Positions 11,251 through 21,954 of a stretch of DNA of 64,000 nt are shown here, piece by piece. The translations under genes and the position numbers were made by a program. Under the pieces are notes generated by a model, which saw only the letters and a list, made by a program, of their open reading frames with translations, did no database searches and had not been told where the DNA came from. Position 1 is the stretch's first letter. Each line of letters opens with the position of its first letter. Origin of the DNA: Paraburkholderia megapolitana (lineage in GTDB: Bacteria; Pseudomonadota; Gammaproteobacteria; Burkholderiales; Burkholderiaceae); the NCBI RefSeq assembly GCF_007556815.1, contig NZ_CP041745.1, forward strand, positions 1 to 64,000, written 5' to 3'.

Positions 11251-14200
11251 TCAGTTCTTCAGCAGGATGTCCAGGATACGGGCGGCATGGTCACGGGTCA
11301 CCGAGCGTTCCCATCCAGCCAACGGCATCAGCAGCTTGCGCAACAGGTCGCGAATTTCCGGGTGCAGGTCGTGCATCTGCTTCCAGTTGGTCGCCGCCAT
11401 GGTGCGGCAAAGGTCAGCGTCCTCAAACAGCTTGGTGGTGGCCACCCTGGCGGTGTCTTCGGTCAGTAAGGCAGCCAGGTAGTGGTAGACGGCTGAATGA
11501 GCGGGGTGTTCGAAACCGGTGTTGTCTTTGTCCTTGACGCGCTGCCCAAACAACTCAAGCTGTTCCAGAAATTGCGCTTGGCTGATACGGCCAGCCTTCT
11601 CTTCTTCCAGCAGCCTCTCCAGCTCTTCGGCCAGCTTGTCGAAGAAGGCTGGGTCTTTGTCCCGGCCGGTGACGATGGTGTGCTTGAGTTGGTTCTTCAT
11701 CACCAAGGCTTGACTGCCGGGGTTGGCCAACTTTTTCAGCCGCGCCATATCGCTGGCATTCAGAATCGACACGTCGCGCCCCAGAAGGCTTTTGGCCGGG
11801 CTGGCAGCTATGTACTCATCGAGCAGTTGCTGCAGCAGAGCCGATTCCAGTTTGGTGATGCGCTCGCGGTAGGTGCTGCCAGGTAACTTGTCGCGCAGCA
11901 TAAGTCGGATTTCTGCAAAGAGGGTGAAGTAAGGCTTGAACGGTACCCCCCGCACATCAGGCAGAATGATGTCGACGCTGCGATTGAACTGTTTTACCAG
12001 TTCCAGGAAGTCTTCCACCGCGTCCAGTCGCGTGGCCGGGTCAAGGAAGCGCTCAGCGTCGTCCTTGTAGTCCTCTCGCTGGGATACCGGGTCGTGCTTC
12101 CTAGGCAGCAGTTTGAGTATACGCTCGAGCGTGCTTTGCAGTTTGGGTAGCTCGCTTTCGACGCTTTCCCAGACCTGCGCTGGCCGCACTTCGCCGCCGT
12201 AAATCTTCAGGGCGTGGTCGAGATGTTGGACGACGCCGTGGTAGTCCACGATGTAACCGGCGTTTTTGCCGGCCATGGTGCGATTCACCCGTGCAATCGC
12301 CTGCAGCAGCGTGTGTTCCTTCAGCGGCTTGTCAAGGTACATGGTGCCAACGATGGGTGCGTCCCAACCAGTCAGCAGCATGTCCGAGACGATGATGAGG
12401 CCCACGTTATTGGCATGAGGCTGATCGTCCCGCCCCTTGGCTTCATCACCATACGGCAATGGAAACAGCTTGCTGACGAAACCGCCAATCTGTTCGGACG
12501 GCAGGGTGACAGGCTCTTTTCCAGCCTTCAGTTCGGCGCGGACACGTTCTTCGATGGTCTGGATGTGGCCCTTCGCGACGTTCTTTTCAGCCGCCTCTTG
12601 CTGCTCCGACGCTCCGGTACGGGATGCCGTGGCACTGGCCAAGGAGATAACCACCCGGTTTTCGAACGTGGGCAGGCCCTTCGCCTGGCGCTCTTGCATG
12701 AGCCCATCGAGCAAATCCTTGTAGCGCACGGCCATGTCACGGCCGTCGCAGACAAGCATCGCTTTGAGCTTCTTAGCCTGCACGTTGGTGAGGAAGTGTT
12801 CAACTAGATGCGCCGCTACCTGTTCCATGCGGTCGCCGGCCTGTCGCCAACGTGACAGTAGTTCTTTCTTCAGCACTTGCTGCTTGGCTTCACCCTCACT
12901 CGCGAACTGGTCTTTGAAGGCTTGATCAAGCTTTGCGTCGGCCGACAGCGCCACCCATGCGTCCTGGTACTTGATGGGCAGGGTCGCGCCATCAGCGACG
13001 GCCTCGTGCAGCCGGTATTCGTCTATGTAGGTATCGCCACCGAACTCGGCGAGCGTTTGCTTGTCGTCGTTCAGCAATGGGGTGCCGGTAAAGGCGATGA
13101 ACTTCGCGTTGGGCAGACTGGCGCGCATGAAGGCGGCTAGGAAGTCGTACTGACTACGGTGAGCTTCGTCGACCAGAACATAAAAATTCGGTTTGGCACT
13201 GAGTACCCGAAAATTGACCTTCTCGCGGCTGACCTCTTCCCACTTCGCCTCGAACAATACCCCGTCGGCGTCATACTGACCTAAGTGGACATTGCGCTCT
13301 TCGACCATGAAGAAGTCCTTACCCTCGCGCACCCGTCTGTGCCGGGCTGCTCGCAAAAGGTCGTCTTCTTCATCCGGTGTGGCGTCGGCGGCGTCCGGTC
13401 GCTCGCTCTCTTGAAACTTCTGCACGGTACTCGTGAACACGGCGCCGTAATCATTGCTCAGCAGCTTGACTAAACCGTCAACTGACACGGCCTGCTTTGC
13501 CTTGATGCCCACCGCGTGGAAGGTATCGAAGATTTGCTTGTCGAGGTCTTTACGGTCGGTTAGCACCAGCACGGTCGGGTTGTTCAGACCGCTGCTGTCG
13601 GCACGAAGCATCCGCGCCAACAGCGCCATGGTCAATGATTTGCCACTGCCTTGGGTATGCCATACCACGCCACCAATGGGCTTCGGGGCGGTGAGGCGGG
13701 CTATGGTTTTGCGCACTGCGCGCCACTGCTGATAACGCGGCAACTTCTTCACAGTCTTGCCGTCGCGGGTCTCGAACAGGACGAAGTGGGTGATGAATTC
13801 TAGAAATCGGCTTGGCTCAAATAGCGCCCACAGCAGATGGTCTTGTTCGCTAGGGTCGTCGCCCAGTAGGGCGGCCACCGTCGCCAGTTCTGTTTCCTGC
13901 AACCGGTATCGCGCATAGAAAGCTGGCTTGGTCAGGATGGCCCCATACAGGCCCTCGCGGCGGTTCAAGCCCACGCAGACCTGGTTGTAAACGAACTGGG
14001 CCGGAAAACTGGCCTGGTAGCCATCCAGCTGCGCCAGTGCTTCATCGAGCCGGTGGTGACTGGCTTTGCACTCAATGATGGCTAGTGGCAGGCCGTTCAC
14101 GAACAGCAGCAGGTCAGGACGGAACAGGTCACCGTCGGCATTCTTGCCGACGTACTGGTCAACAACATGGAAGTCGTTATTGGCGGGCGTGGTTGCATCG

Positions 14201-14532
14201 AAAAAGCGTACGCTGTGCAGCTTGCCCTCGGCATCCTTCACTTGGACGTCGGCGCGATGCACCACCTGCTCCGAGAAGGACTTGTTCGCCGGTAGCAGGT
14301 CGTCGTTCACCCGCTTGCGTAATTCAATCAGAGCAGCGTCTAGTCCGCCGGGGGCGACAACCAGCCAAGGGTTCAGTGCCAGCAGTCGGGGTCGCAGAAT
14401 GTAATCGAGCAAGGGAGCGAGGTGCCGGTGCTCCACGTGCACGTCATTGCCGGGCTGGTGGGTGTAACCCAGCTTGACCAGTGATTCAATGGCCGGGATT
14501 TCGACCCCTGCTTTTTCGGAGGACTGGCTCAT
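11251..14532 (-). CDS. hsdR: Type I restriction enzyme HsdR
   Basis: The 1093-residue protein is the motor and nuclease subunit of a type I restriction enzyme. The N-terminal endonuclease motif IIECKASHH lies near residue 154 with [10 protein letters not shown] just before. The helicase part has Walker [12 protein letters not shown] near 294, the DEAH box [10 protein letters not shown] near 455, TGTPLL following, and motif [12 protein letters not shown] near 770. The C-terminal helical domain contacts HsdM. It translocates DNA and cuts unmodified targets distant from the recognition site. It is separated from hsdS by 231 bp and is followed by the metallopeptidase gene. No inactivating lesion is visible. 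Confidence 0.96.
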   Translation of the reverse strand: MSQSSEKAGVEIPAIESLVKLGYTHQPGNDVHVEHRHLAPLLDYILRPRLLALNPWLVVAPGGLDAALIELRKRVNDDLLPANKSFSEQVVHRADVQVKDAEGKLHSVRFFDATTPANNDFHVVDQYVGKNADGDLFRPDLLLFVNGLPLAIIECKASHHRLDEALAQLDGYQASFPAQFVYNQVCVGLNRREGLYGAILTKPAFYARYRLQETELATVAALLGDDPSEQDHLLWALFEPSRFLEFITHFVLFETRDGKTVKKLPRYQQWRAVRKTIARLTAPKPIGGVVWHTQGSGKSLTMALLARMLRADSSGLNNPTVLVLTDRKDLDKQIFDTFHAVGIKAKQAVSVDGLVKLLSNDYGAVFTSTVQKFQESERPDAADATPDEEDDLLRAARHRRVREGKDFFMVEERNVHLGQYDADGVLFEAKWEEVSREKVNFRVLSAKPNFYVLVDEAHRSQYDFLAAFMRASLPNAKFIAFTGTPLLNDDKQTLAEFGGDTYIDEYRLHEAVADGATLPIKYQDAWVALSADAKLDQAFKDQFASEGEAKQQVLKKELLSRWRQAGDRMEQVAAHLVEHFLTNVQAKKLKAMLVCDGRDMAVRYKDLLDGLMQERQAKGLPTFENRVVISLASATASRTGASEQQEAAEKNVAKGHIQTIEERVRAELKAGKEPVTLPSEQIGGFVSKLFPLPYGDEAKGRDDQPHANNVGLIIVSDMLLTGWDAPIVGTMYLDKPLKEHTLLQAIARVNRTMAGKNAGYIVDYHGVVQHLDHALKIYGGEVRPAQVWESVESELPKLQSTLERILKLLPRKHDPVSQREDYKDDAERFLDPATRLDAVEDFLELVKQFNRSVDIILPDVRGVPFKPYFTLFAEIRLMLRDKLPGSTYRERITKLESALLQQLLDEYIAASPAKSLLGRDVSILNASDMARLKKLANPGSQALVMKNQLKHTIVTGRDKDPAFFDKLAEELERLLEEEKAGRISQAQFLEQLELFGQRVKDKDNTGFEHPAHSAVYHYLAALLTEDTARVATTKLFEDADLCRTMAATNWKQMHDLHPEIRDLLRKLLMPLAGWERSVTRDHAARILDILLKN

Positions 14533-14763
14533 GAATGCCGCTCTAATTGCATCGCTGTTTCCTTCGGCCGGCTGCTTTACCGGACCTCATTGCAGCCGAA
14601 TTCTTGATTGACCTGTTTGCGAATTTCGAACAGACTCAATCGGTTGATAACCTGTAGCCAGCTACCCCAGCCATGCCGTTGCGGTTGGCTTGGCAATGTC
14701 GCTACTGGCAGCTAGTACCTTGGACATCGGGTTTGTCATTCAGCGTGCCCTAGTCGCCAAAAT

Positions 14764-16038
14764 TCATGAGGTCGTCTCCGGTTCAGCATCGAGTACAACT
14801 GCGTCGACCTTGACCCGCCATTCGCCGGTCAGCAGCTTTTGCATCAGGCCACGTTTGAGGCTTTGGTAATGGTTCTGCTTAATTCCAAGGACTCGTAACT
14901 TGCTATTCACGGTATCCAGAATTCCGGAAATCTTGTTTTGTTCGATTGCCGGAGGTACTGGCAAATCAAAGCTGCGAATCTGCTGGTAATTTAGTCCCTC
15001 CCTATTGCCACCGGCCTGAAATTTATTAACTTGATTTTGACCAGCGTTCGAATTCAAGTAATGACAAAGGAAATTCGGGTTGAAGCTGGGTAAAGGTCGA
15101 ATGATGCAGACATGCTGATTGACGTTGCCCTCGCCAAAATTAGCAGGAAGGATAGCGCAACGCCCAATAGATGCGCCGGTGATGTTCAACAACACGTCGC
15201 ACGGCATTAGTGCCGAGTTGCGCATCTTTTCGTGCTGCTCAGTGCTGATGTATGCAACATCAGCAAGTGATAGCTGGCCAATGAGCACGTTTTGGCTCCG
15301 AATCAGTGGAATGCCACTACTGAGATAGGCGTCACTGCCCCCCCTTGGAGTCACTCCGCTACCAACCTTGGTGACATGAGAATGGAGCTTGTCGGTACGC
15401 CACCCCACCGGAATCTCCCCCAGTTCACTATCTTTGAACTCGGTATGCGGCCGCCAGTGACCATTCGCGTCCTGGCTTCCTACACCTCGGCTGAAAAGGG
15501 TTTGCATCAGGCCACCCTTGAGTGTCTGGGTCGCTTCAATTTGGCGGGCAATCACGTCCAGCTTATTCTCTACCGCCGTGAGGATGGCGGCGATTTTCTC
15601 TTGTTCGAGGAGCGGCGGAAATGTCACCACATATTTGTGTACGACGTTTCTGTTTAGGGTTGGTACGCCAGTTCCCGTCGAAAATTTTTCAAGACGGATT
15701 TCGCTCAGCTTGTAGTAGACATACTTCGGCAGGTTTCCCTTGAAGCCTTTTACATACAATGAGGTGTTGAGCGGCCAATACTCGTCCTCTGTGTAGAACA
15801 ATTTCCCAATCGTTCCCGAGCGCCCAGTAATCACTCCTGGACCACCGACTACGCTTCTATCATGAAAGCCTAACAATCCATTGGAACCGAATATCCGGAC
15901 GTCGCCATGGCGACGTTCTTGTACAGGAAGGTCTACGCCCCTTTGAAGTTCGAGGAAGCTCAAGAGTTCGCCGGATTGCCAGCCAGCCGGTACGACCAGC
16001 TCCGTCTCGGCCACTTGTTCTGTCTGCTTTTGACTCAT
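14764..16038 (-). CDS. hsdS: Type I restriction specificity subunit HsdS
   Basis: The 424-residue protein determines the DNA target of the HsdM/HsdS/HsdR complex. It has the two-fold arrangement of HsdS proteins: a first target-recognition domain (about 10-140, with GGPGVITGRSGTIGKLF), a conserved helical spacer (PPLLEQEKIAAILTAVENKLDVI), a second recognition domain (about 190-350) and a second spacer (PPAIEQNKISGILDTVNSKL). Both spacers end in LKRGLMQ/LKGGLMQ-type motifs. Its ATG overlaps the hsdM stop by four bases. The first recognition half has lower GC and differs in style from the neighbours, as expected for a swapped specificity domain. Confidence 0.95.
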   Translation of the reverse strand: MSQKQTEQVAETELVVPAGWQSGELLSFLELQRGVDLPVQERRHGDVRIFGSNGLLGFHDRSVVGGPGVITGRSGTIGKLFYTEDEYWPLNTSLYVKGFKGNLPKYVYYKLSEIRLEKFSTGTGVPTLNRNVVHKYVVTFPPLLEQEKIAAILTAVENKLDVIARQIEATQTLKGGLMQTLFSRGVGSQDANGHWRPHTEFKDSELGEIPVGWRTDKLHSHVTKVGSGVTPRGGSDAYLSSGIPLIRSQNVLIGQLSLADVAYISTEQHEKMRNSALMPCDVLLNITGASIGRCAILPANFGEGNVNQHVCIIRPLPSFNPNFLCHYLNSNAGQNQVNKFQAGGNREGLNYQQIRSFDLPVPPAIEQNKISGILDTVNSKLRVLGIKQNHYQSLKRGLMQKLLTGEWRVKVDAVVLDAEPETTS

Positions 16039-17651
16039 TTCGATTCGGCCTCAAGCAGCCCTAACTCCGCCAGATAGCCGTTCAGTCGCTTATCAATCTC
16101 GGCTTCTTCATCAGTCAACTCGCTTAGTTGCGTCAAAGTGGCAGCCACATCGACCGTTTCTTCGGTCTCGCCGTTGTCGATGTAGCGCGCAATGTTGAGG
16201 TTGCCGTCGTTGCCGCTGATTTCATCCAGCGTCACCAACCGGCAGTAGTTGTCCACCTCCGTCTGCTGCTCGAACGCAGCTTTGTGGGTATCGACGACGC
16301 GCGTGATGTCCTTAGGACGCAAGCTGTTCTGCGCTTTACCTTCAAGGTAGTCGCGGCTGGCGTCGATGATGATGACGCGGTTCTTGAGCGCCACCGGTTT
16401 CTGTTTGTTCAGTATCAGCACGCAGGCCGGGATGCCGGTGTTGTAGAACAGAGCCGAGGGCAGGCCGATGACCGCTTCAATCAGGTCGCCCGGCTGGTCG
16501 CCGGACGAGGCGTCTGTGCCGAAAAGGAGCCCTTCGCGAATCTTGCCTTCTTCGCCGCTACGAAACAGCACGCCATTCGGCAGAATGATACCCATGCGAC
16601 CGTCAGCCTTCAGGCTCGACAGCATGTGCTGGGCGAAGGCGAGGTCGGCGTAACTGCGAGGTGGGATGCCATACGCGAAGCGACCGTAAGGGTCGCTGAC
16701 CTGCTTATAATTTGGGGCCTTGGGTTTTTTGTCGCCGTCCTGCTCAGCCTCGGCCGCCAGTTCCAGCGGGGACCACCACGATTTGGCCGAGAACGGTGGA
16801 TTTGCAATCACGCGGTCGAACGTCCGGAGGTAGTCGCCATCGAGGTGCTTCGGTTCGACCAGTGTATCGCCGCGCTCGATTTCGGCCCGCATGTTGTGCA
16901 GGTAGAGGTTCAGCTTGGCAATGGCCCAGGTGCCAAGGTTCTTTTCCTGGCCGAACAGCAGTACGTTCGGCTTGTCCCCCAGCAGCGTACCATTAGGTAG
17001 TTTGGCCACATGGTGCGCACTTTCAACCAGCATGCCACCGCTGCCGCAGGTGGGGTCGTACACCGCGTGGCCCGGTCGCGGGTCGATGAGTTCGACCACC
17101 AGTTGCACTACCGCCTTGGGAGTGTAGAACTCGCCCCCCTTCTTGCCGGCATCGTCGGCAAACTGCTTGATGAGATATTCGTAGGCATCGCCCAGCATGT
17201 CGGCCTTGTACAGGTCGACATTGCCCAGCTTGTACTGGTTGAAGTGGCGCAGCAGCCGCTGCAGGGTGGCATCGGAGAGCACGCGCTTGTCACCATACTG
17301 GGTGGCGGTCAGCACGTGCTGCAGTTCGGGATTGTTGGCTTCGATGGTGGCGAACGCTTTATCCAGTGCTTCGCCGATATTTTCGGTTTGCGAAATCAGC
17401 ATCGGCCAGCGGGCAGTGGTGGGTAATCTGCCCCACTTTTCTTCGATTTCCTCTTCGGCCTCTAGGCCACTCAACCCCTCATTTTGCGTCAAACGGCTCA
17501 CGCGTTCTTCGAATACGTCGTTAAACCGCTTGAGAAACAGCAGGCCGAAGATGTAGTTCTTGAAGTCGGACGAGTCGATGGAACCGCGCAGAATGTTGGC
17601 GGATTCCCAAAGCCAGCTTTCGAGCACTTCGAGGGATAGTTGATTGCTCAT
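16035..17651 (-). CDS. hsdM: Type I restriction modification methylase HsdM
   Basis: The 538-residue protein is the N6-adenine methyltransferase subunit. The N-terminal HsdM domain (LESWLWESANILRGSIDSS) is followed by the SAM-binding motif YDPTCGSGGMLVE near residue 200 and the catalytic NPPF motif (VIANPPFS) near 285, with GGEFYTPKAVV before the SAM site. It methylates the site chosen by HsdS and is required for restriction too. I chose the ATG at 17651 because the family begins with MSNQLSLEVLESW; an in-frame GTG four codons upstream is possible. It is the first gene of the unit. Confidence 0.95.
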   Translation of the reverse strand: MSNQLSLEVLESWLWESANILRGSIDSSDFKNYIFGLLFLKRFNDVFEERVSRLTQNEGLSGLEAEEEIEEKWGRLPTTARWPMLISQTENIGEALDKAFATIEANNPELQHVLTATQYGDKRVLSDATLQRLLRHFNQYKLGNVDLYKADMLGDAYEYLIKQFADDAGKKGGEFYTPKAVVQLVVELIDPRPGHAVYDPTCGSGGMLVESAHHVAKLPNGTLLGDKPNVLLFGQEKNLGTWAIAKLNLYLHNMRAEIERGDTLVEPKHLDGDYLRTFDRVIANPPFSAKSWWSPLELAAEAEQDGDKKPKAPNYKQVSDPYGRFAYGIPPRSYADLAFAQHMLSSLKADGRMGIILPNGVLFRSGEEGKIREGLLFGTDASSGDQPGDLIEAVIGLPSALFYNTGIPACVLILNKQKPVALKNRVIIIDASRDYLEGKAQNSLRPKDITRVVDTHKAAFEQQTEVDNYCRLVTLDEISGNDGNLNIARYIDNGETEETVDVAATLTQLSELTDEEAEIDKRLNGYLAELGLLEAESK

Positions 17652-18350
17652 CGGAGGTTTCACTCAATACACAACGGTTAACGCAGAGTCGTCAGTTTCG
17701 CCGCAGTTCTATCCAAACCATCGGATGGACTCCCTTATGGAGCTAACGCCAGTCGCTCCCCATGACTGGTCTTCTGGAGCTAGAAGAGCTGCGGTAGTGG
17801 TCCGGCGTAGCCGCGCCGGCGCGCGTCTTGAAACAACGCCCAAGATTGAGTCCGTACGCCGTGAAAGCCCGGTTGCCAAGCGACACGATCAAGGGTTTCA
17901 GCCAAGGCCGTATGATGCCGCTTGCCAGCCTGAAAGGCCAGCAAGGTATGCAGGTCGGCCATCTCCTGCCCACGTCCGGGCTATGCGCTCGCGTCCGGGG
18001 GGCTTTTCAGAGCTCAGCCACCTCAGGTGTAGCTTTTCCTCAGCCGCGCAGACTTTTTTTGGTGAGCGATGACCCGTTCGGACTAACGATTGAAATAGGC
18101 TCATCAATACTGTATAAATATACAGTTGTTTGGCGTCATCCATTGAAACTAGGGATCGGTAGGTAGTACACGGCACAGGTGCGACGGCAAAAGGTGCCGA
18201 CTTGTTGGCAGTGCTGGGATAGACTACGGCGGGCTTCAGGGGCGCAAGCGCTTTGCTCCTGCGAATCGCCTACTCAAAACCAGAATGAGGGCCGGCCGGG
18301 TGTGCATGCACAACGCATGTCGGCAACGACCTCGAGTTTCCGAGACCAAC
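17652..18350. other. Intergenic region between hsdM and ndpA-like gene
   Basis: About 700 bases without a convincing gene. A reverse-strand frame at 17780-17962 (60 codons, containing FQDARRRGYAGPLPQLF) looks mildly protein-like and might be the end of a degraded gene, but I do not recognise it. The region also holds the LexA-box-like palindrome at 18110-18125 and presumably the divergent promoters of the hsd unit and the gene at 18351. Confidence 0.5.
18110..18125. promoter_or_regulatory. LexA (SOS) box-like palindrome
   Basis: CTGTATAAATATACAG keeps the CTG-N10-CAG framework and an AT core nearly identical to the enterobacterial SOS-box consensus; the flanks TA...TT also agree. It is 225 bp upstream of the ndpA-like start on the plus strand and about 460 bp from hsdM on the minus strand. 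A reverse-strand ATG (MSLFQSLVRTG...) lies 5 bp beyond it, so it may be left from a lost SOS gene. Function is inferred from the match only. Confidence 0.65.
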
Positions 18351-19463
18351 ATGCCAATTCAGATACGCCACAGTGTTATCCACGGGTTCACCAAAGAAGC
18401 GGGCGAGCCCGTTGCTCACGTCGACAAGAAGGACCGTCTGCTGGACAACACACTGCCCTCAGTCTTCTCACTGGTACAAGGCATGGTCACACTGCTCGGA
18501 AAAAAGGAAAGCAGCCAAGTCTGGGGGCGCTTTGGGAACAATGGGCGAGAAGGTCCGTTCCCCGGCCGGTTTGCGGGCTACATCGATGACGTGAGCAGCG
18601 TTGAGGGCTTCCTTGCACTTTCGCACCTCGCCGTTGATGAAATTTCGCGGACTGCGGAAGCGCAGCAAGCGTCTACAGGTGGACACATCCTTTGTGCCAC
18701 ATACGATGATGATGCGGGTAACACTCGTGTCATCGTCGCAATGATTAAGCAAAGAAGTGGTTTGCAGCTTGACGATAACCTAGTGCCAATCAACATCGTC
18801 GAAATCGATATGTCGAAGCTGCATCAGGCTGCTCAGATTCGAGTGGGCGAGTTCCGACAGACCATCGAACTGCAGGCAGAGCAGCATGACGATGAAGGCG
18901 AAGAGCAAGCAGACGTCACATATCTGTCGTTCGTCGCCAAGCGCGCGGACCGCGGCTCCTCTGCGTATTTCATTAACGCTCTGGGCTGCGAAGTCGGAGT
19001 TTCGTCAACTAAAGCGACAACGCGTCTGTACAAGGCTGTCGACGCATTTTTTCGCGAGAACGAGGAACTCAACCCGTATCTGCGCAACGCAAAAGACGCG
19101 TTAAGCGCGTTCCTGCGACAGGAAGCAGATGCTCAACGACTTGTGACAATGGATGCGCTGCAGGATGTAATGGACCGGGTGGTCCGCCCGGAACATGCCC
19201 ATCTTGTGCGTGAAATGACTCAGACCTTGAACGGCGACCGATTCAAGGTGCCTGACGGTTTTCTTGTCAGCGAGACCGTGCTGCGAAAGCATACGAAGGT
19301 TGTTCTGGAAGGAGCTCGTCTCACGCTGAAATTTGATAGAGGGATGCTGGGCACGGACCGCAACGCTGAGCTGTTCTTTGACGAGGACAATCGCGCGCTG
19401 ACCATTCAGAATCTGTCGAACGAGATGATGGGCCGCCTGCAACAAACGTTGAACGATGGCTGA
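18351..19463 (+). CDS. Nucleoid-associated protein NdpA/YejK-like
   Basis: The 371-residue protein resembles the 37-kDa nucleoid-associated protein family (NdpA/YejK). Supporting segments are the N-terminal HGFTKEAGEPV, the central GGHILCATYDD and IVAMIKQRSGLQLDDN, and TYLSFVAKRADRGSSAYFINALGC, with LTLKFDRGMLG near the C-terminus. Members bind DNA; mobile versions occur in accessory islands. The ATG at 18351 was preferred over an upstream frame extension because family homology starts here. The gene is followed at 2 bp by a membrane-protein gene, so they form an operon. The unit lies between a restriction system and a transposition operon, which suggests a defence role by association only. 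Confidence 0.85.
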   Translation: MPIQIRHSVIHGFTKEAGEPVAHVDKKDRLLDNTLPSVFSLVQGMVTLLGKKESSQVWGRFGNNGREGPFPGRFAGYIDDVSSVEGFLALSHLAVDEISRTAEAQQASTGGHILCATYDDDAGNTRVIVAMIKQRSGLQLDDNLVPINIVEIDMSKLHQAAQIRVGEFRQTIELQAEQHDDEGEEQADVTYLSFVAKRADRGSSAYFINALGCEVGVSSTKATTRLYKAVDAFFRENEELNPYLRNAKDALSAFLRQEADAQRLVTMDALQDVMDRVVRPEHAHLVREMTQTLNGDRFKVPDGFLVSETVLRKHTKVVLEGARLTLKFDRGMLGTDRNAELFFDEDNRALTIQNLSNEMMGRLQQTLNDG

Positions 19464-19465
19464 CC

Positions 19466-20698
19466 ATGCTCTCAGATGTCATCGCACTCTATCGTGCATT
19501 AGGCCGACCACAGCTCACGCAAGATTATTCTTGCAGCTTTGCTGGGGCCATTAACGCGGCTACGGTTGAGTTGGCAAACCGGTGTCAGCGCATGGGCGCT
19601 GCCTTTGGGAGGGTGGAACTCGAGGACGACGATGACGGTACTGTCAGAATCGAAATTCAGATGCCGACAAATGAACAGGGACGGGTCTATCTGTCTTTGT
19701 CCAATTTGTTGCGTCAAACTCCGTCCCTCGCGTTCGGCAAGTTGCCTGTGCATTACTACATGGCAGACCTAGACTATTGTTCTACCGACGAAGTAAAGCC
19801 TGAAGGAATAGTCAAGGTCGAGCGGCTTGCGAAGTTTATTGAGCTTCTGTCGAAACTTGCTGACGATCGCGTGGAGTTCAGCGGTAGAAGTAATCGCCTG
19901 CTGTTCATTCTTCCTACTGATACGACCAAGGTTCGCAAGACTGCTCTTGCGGAAATTAAGGTCGAGGAAAAGGCACTCGAATTTGACCTGCTTCACCTTC
20001 AATTGCTAGAGCAGCTCGTGGCAGACGAAAACTCAAACAAGCTGCACGTCGAAGAGCGATTGCTGACGATGCGGAGCGCGATTGCCGACACACTCGCGTC
20101 AGCATCCACCGAGTCGAACGATCTGACGTTCCTTTGTGAGAACTGGCGAATTATCCAACAGAAGTATCGGGCAAACTTCCAAGCCTATATCCAGAACTTT
20201 GCGTTCGACGATGTTCGCAAGAAGATAATTGACTCCGAGCTTGAATACGCCTCGAAGCTAACTGGCGCATTTGGAGATGTGGCCGGCAAGTTGCTTGCGC
20301 TTCCGGCGTCGCTACTGGCCATCAGCGCCCTCGACGCGTTGAAGGAGGATTCAACGTTCCTGCTTGGGTGCGCCGGCCTCTTTCTCGTAACGATTGTTCT
20401 CCGGTACGTTCTCAAGAACATTCGCTACCAGATTGACCGCCTGCAGTCCGGCTTTGAGTTCGTTTTCTCGCCGTTGTTCGACAAGAGCAAGACCTATCCG
20501 AGCAAGCTACAGGGCGTACTGGTTGAGCGAAAAGCGACCCTTGAAAGGCAAGCTCGACTCACCAAAGTCACCTTCTGGGCGTTCTCCGCCCTCACGTTTG
20601 CCCCCACACTGGGGGCGATTTGGAAAATCTGGGTCCGCTATCCTCAGCTGGCAATCTGGTTAAAAGCAATGCTGACGCACCTAAGGCCCTTCATCTAG
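19466..20698 (+). CDS. Unknown membrane protein paired with NdpA-like gene
   Basis: The 410-residue protein is not recognised. Its first 270 residues are soluble, with an acidic stretch VELEDDDDGTVRIEIQMP and a helical segment. The C-terminal third has three hydrophobic segments, around GDVAGKLLALPASLLAISAL, STFLLGCAGLFLVTIVLRYVL and FWAFSALTFAPTLGAIWKIW, so it should sit in the inner membrane. It begins 2 bp after the NdpA-like stop with no separate promoter space. The pairing of a DNA-binding protein with a membrane protein is the arrangement of sensor/effector defence units, but no activity can be read from the sequence. Confidence 0.75.
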   Translation: MLSDVIALYRALGRPQLTQDYSCSFAGAINAATVELANRCQRMGAAFGRVELEDDDDGTVRIEIQMPTNEQGRVYLSLSNLLRQTPSLAFGKLPVHYYMADLDYCSTDEVKPEGIVKVERLAKFIELLSKLADDRVEFSGRSNRLLFILPTDTTKVRKTALAEIKVEEKALEFDLLHLQLLEQLVADENSNKLHVEERLLTMRSAIADTLASASTESNDLTFLCENWRIIQQKYRANFQAYIQNFAFDDVRKKIIDSELEYASKLTGAFGDVAGKLLALPASLLAISALDALKEDSTFLLGCAGLFLVTIVLRYVLKNIRYQIDRLQSGFEFVFSPLFDKSKTYPSKLQGVLVERKATLERQARLTKVTFWAFSALTFAPTLGAIWKIWVRYPQLAIWLKAMLTHLRPFI

Positions 20699-21027
20699 CT
20701 GAGGCTTCAGCTTTCTCGCGAGGACCTGATTGCCACCTGCTCTACTCGCTGCTACTTCGAAGTTGGATGGCTGTGCAATTGCAGGTAATACTTGGGCGAA
20801 AACGAGTGCGGGCTGAAATGTGCGTTGCGCACCGTATACGCGATAGCACTTGTAGAGGGAAAAGAAGAGCTGGTGCAGATAAACATCATCAAGGAGGGAC
20901 AGCCATGGCCGACGACTACCTATAAACATCCCAAACGATTGATCAACATTAATATCAATATACCCGCGCATCTGGGAGGTAAGTTGACGGCTGGTGCTGC
21001 TGGACACTATCTAACTTTTCCTGATAG
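20699..21027. other. Intergenic region after the membrane-protein gene
   Basis: No gene is supported. A very good ribosome-binding site (AAGGAGGG near 20891) precedes an ATG at 20905, but the frame stops after six codons; it may be the 5' remnant of a lost gene or a leader peptide. The stretch 20935-20965 is AT-rich. Confidence 0.4.
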
Positions 21028-21954
21028 CTAGTCTAGCGTGGGTCGCGCCCAATCATAGACTTCCTGTGCCAGTTGCGCCTCCGACGATAGACTCACCACT
21101 CGGAAGCCGTCACGCTCGAGCTTCCACGCCTGTTCGTCGATGACATCAACGATGTACCTGTACTCCTTGGCTTCGAGGAGTTGTTCGTCGGGCAACAAGA
21201 GGAATAACCCTGTATTTTGAAGACTCTTTATTCGCGAATACGTTGTCAGGTCTCGACTTGACTTTAGCAAGTTCAGCTCTACCGACACTAGGCTCTTGTA
21301 CACCGCGGAAACGACACTCCCGCAAGCACTCGCGGTTCTAAGATTGAAATCGAGGTAGTGCTTTATACCTCTGTCTTCGACAAGCATTCCCGTTGTACTT
21401 GCCCCGCTAACAACGATCTTCTCAAAATCCATTTGCGCAATGCGCTTGAGCTCCTGATTTACCAATGCCCTTGCACGTGGCGTATCAATCGAAACGAACT
21501 CGCGTCCTTGGCGCTTGGAATTTGGAGCCATTACGATTACGTCGGCAAACAAACGTTCGATCGTAGCTTCGCAATCTTCTCCAGACGTAAATATTGGAGC
21601 CGACAGACGTAGAACATCTGAATCCATTGCGATGTTCGAGATTGACTCTCGATTTTGCGCAGCAAACCGCAAAGTCTTCTCCGCGTGGGCCATTATTTCG
21701 CGGATAGAGCGTTGAGGAAATCGATCTCCGTAGACGCACTCAAATTTCTTGAAATCATCCAGAAGTCTAAAGTGCAACCGCTGCCCTTCTGGCTGCACTA
21801 CGATGCCAACGCTAAATGACTGCGGCACAAAAACGTCCGGTTGCAGTTCGACGGTACTCCATACTCCGGAAAATCTTGGCACAGGCATCTCTTGTGCCAA
21901 GCTAAGCAAATGCTCAACGTTGCCGTTGCCTCCAAAAATCGAGGTCTGGTTCAT
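21028..21954 (-). CDS. Unknown partner protein of HipA-like kinase
   Basis: The 308-residue protein is not recognised. It has no signal peptide or membrane segment. Composition and spacing suggest a soluble alpha/beta protein; notable segments are FADVIVMAPNSKRQGREFVS and FEKIVVSGASTTGMLVEDRG. Its ATG overlaps the stop of the upstream HipA-like gene by four bases (ATGA), which indicates coupled translation and stoichiometric expression. The pairing suggests it regulates, neutralises or is modified by the kinase. It could be a toxin, antitoxin or substrate-recruiting factor; nothing in the sequence decides. Confidence 0.7.
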   Translation of the reverse strand: MNQTSIFGGNGNVEHLLSLAQEMPVPRFSGVWSTVELQPDVFVPQSFSVGIVVQPEGQRLHFRLLDDFKKFECVYGDRFPQRSIREIMAHAEKTLRFAAQNRESISNIAMDSDVLRLSAPIFTSGEDCEATIERLFADVIVMAPNSKRQGREFVSIDTPRARALVNQELKRIAQMDFEKIVVSGASTTGMLVEDRGIKHYLDFNLRTASACGSVVSAVYKSLVSVELNLLKSSRDLTTYSRIKSLQNTGLFLLLPDEQLLEAKEYRYIVDVIDEQAWKLERDGFRVVSLSSEAQLAQEVYDWARPTLD

